The notes under the pieces were generated by a model. That model was not told where the DNA came from. It worked only from the letters and a program-made list of their open reading frames with translations, and ran no database searches. Shown in pieces: positions 5,511 through 5,896 of a DNA stretch of 5,896 nt. The first letter of the stretch is position 1, and every line of letters starts with the position of its first letter. The DNA is from an uncultured Veillonella sp. GTDB taxonomy: Bacteria; Bacillota; Negativicutes; Veillonellales; Veillonellaceae. The position numbers were made by a program, and so were the translations under genes. The stretch spans positions 1 through 5,896 of the forward strand of contig NZ_CAKPTN010000102.1 of assembly GCF_934190855.1 (NCBI RefSeq). The letters are read 5' to 3'.

Positions 5511-5896
5511 ATGGCGTCTATTAATGAACGAAAGGCCTTTCGTTTATCAGTTATTATTGTTTTACTTATTGCAGTGATAGCTTGTATGATTATATCTCTT
5601 ATCTGGGGTTCAACAGCTGTATCGCTAGCAGAGATATGGAGAACGTTATGGTCTGATGAATTAACAGATACGGCTTCACAAATTATTTGGAATATTCGTT
5701 TGCCCCGCAATATTGTGGCTGCTTTGGTAGGGGCCTGTCTTGCTGTTTCTGGTGCTATTTTGCAAGCGGTTATGAAAAACCCACTGGCAGATCCACAAAT
5801 TGTAGGTGTATCCTCTGGTGCGGGTCTTGCCGGCGTTATTGTATTAATTTTATTCCCTGGCTATGATTATATCGTTCCTCTCGTGGCCTTCTTAGG
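5511..5896 (+). CDS. FecCD/BtuC-family ABC transporter permease (5' part only)
   Basis: The frame is open from ATG 5511 to the window edge, giving 128 of an expected 330-350 residues. A short charged N-terminus (INERKAFR, 4-11) precedes a clear first membrane helix (about 12-33). WNIRLPRNIVAALVGACLAV (60-79) and SGAILQAVMKNPLADPQIVG (80-99), followed by VSSGAGLAGVIV (100-111), are signature segments of the FecCD permease family, including the NPLADP motif before the next helix. The protein would be the membrane subunit of an importer for vitamin B12/corrinoids, iron-siderophores, heme or similar chelates. The substrate cannot be read from this part. Adjacency to a cobalamin operon suggests corrinoid or cobalt-linked uptake, but that is inference. 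An iron-siderophore system next door by chance is the main alternative. Binding protein and ATPase genes would be expected nearby, outside the window. Confidence 0.93.
   Translation, partial: MASINERKAFRLSVIIVLLIAVIACMIISLIWGSTAVSLAEIWRTLWSDELTDTASQIIWNIRLPRNIVAALVGACLAVSGAILQAVMKNPLADPQIVGVSSGAGLAGVIVLILFPGYDYIVPLVAFL

Overview
The window is a stretch of an anaerobic (early cobalt insertion) cobalamin biosynthesis operon, all on the + strand. It holds the 3' end of cbiD, then complete cbiE, cbiT, cbiF, cbiG, cbiH, cbiJ and cbiC. An intrinsic-terminator-like hairpin follows, and then the first 128 codons of a FecCD/BtuC-type ABC transporter permease. Moderate-to-low GC, GTA/GGT/CGT/AAA-rich codon use and the protein sequences suggest a low-GC anaerobe of the Firmicutes. 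A Veillonella-like member of the Negativicutes is my best guess from memory of protein style; no search was possible.

Layout. Positions 1-183 are the last 60 codons of cbiD. cbiE (159-785) and cbiT (782-1369) are separate genes joined by an ATGA overlap, unlike the CobL fusion of aerobes. cbiF (1371-2132) and cbiG (2134-3282) are each one base from their upstream neighbour. cbiH (3177-4001) starts 106 bases inside cbiG and carries an Asn/Gln-rich N-terminal extension. cbiJ (3998-4786) begins in another ATGA overlap, and cbiC (4773-5438) overlaps cbiJ by 14 bases. A perfect 13-bp inverted repeat (5442-5483) closes the block. The permease gene starts at 5511 with its own strong ribosome binding site. 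There is no gene-free stretch over 300 bases, and no tRNA, rRNA, mobile element, CRISPR array or cobalamin riboswitch.

How the genes work together. The eight enzymes cover most steps from cobalt-factor III to cobyrinic acid. CbiH methylates C17 and contracts the ring. CbiF methylates C11. CbiG opens the delta-lactone and releases the C20-derived two-carbon unit. CbiD methylates C1. CbiJ reduces the macrocycle. CbiT methylates C15 and decarboxylates the C12 side chain. CbiE methylates C5. CbiC moves the C11 methyl to C12. The cobaltochelatase (CbiK/CbiX), CbiL and CbiA are not in the window and are presumably encoded elsewhere. The permease may import a corrinoid, or an iron or cobalt chelate.

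This is a known pathway, and I see no undescribed system. The points most worth a second look are the cbiG/cbiH overprinted extension, the terminator placed so close to the permease gene that little room is left for a promoter, and a sharply GC-richer block inside cbiG.
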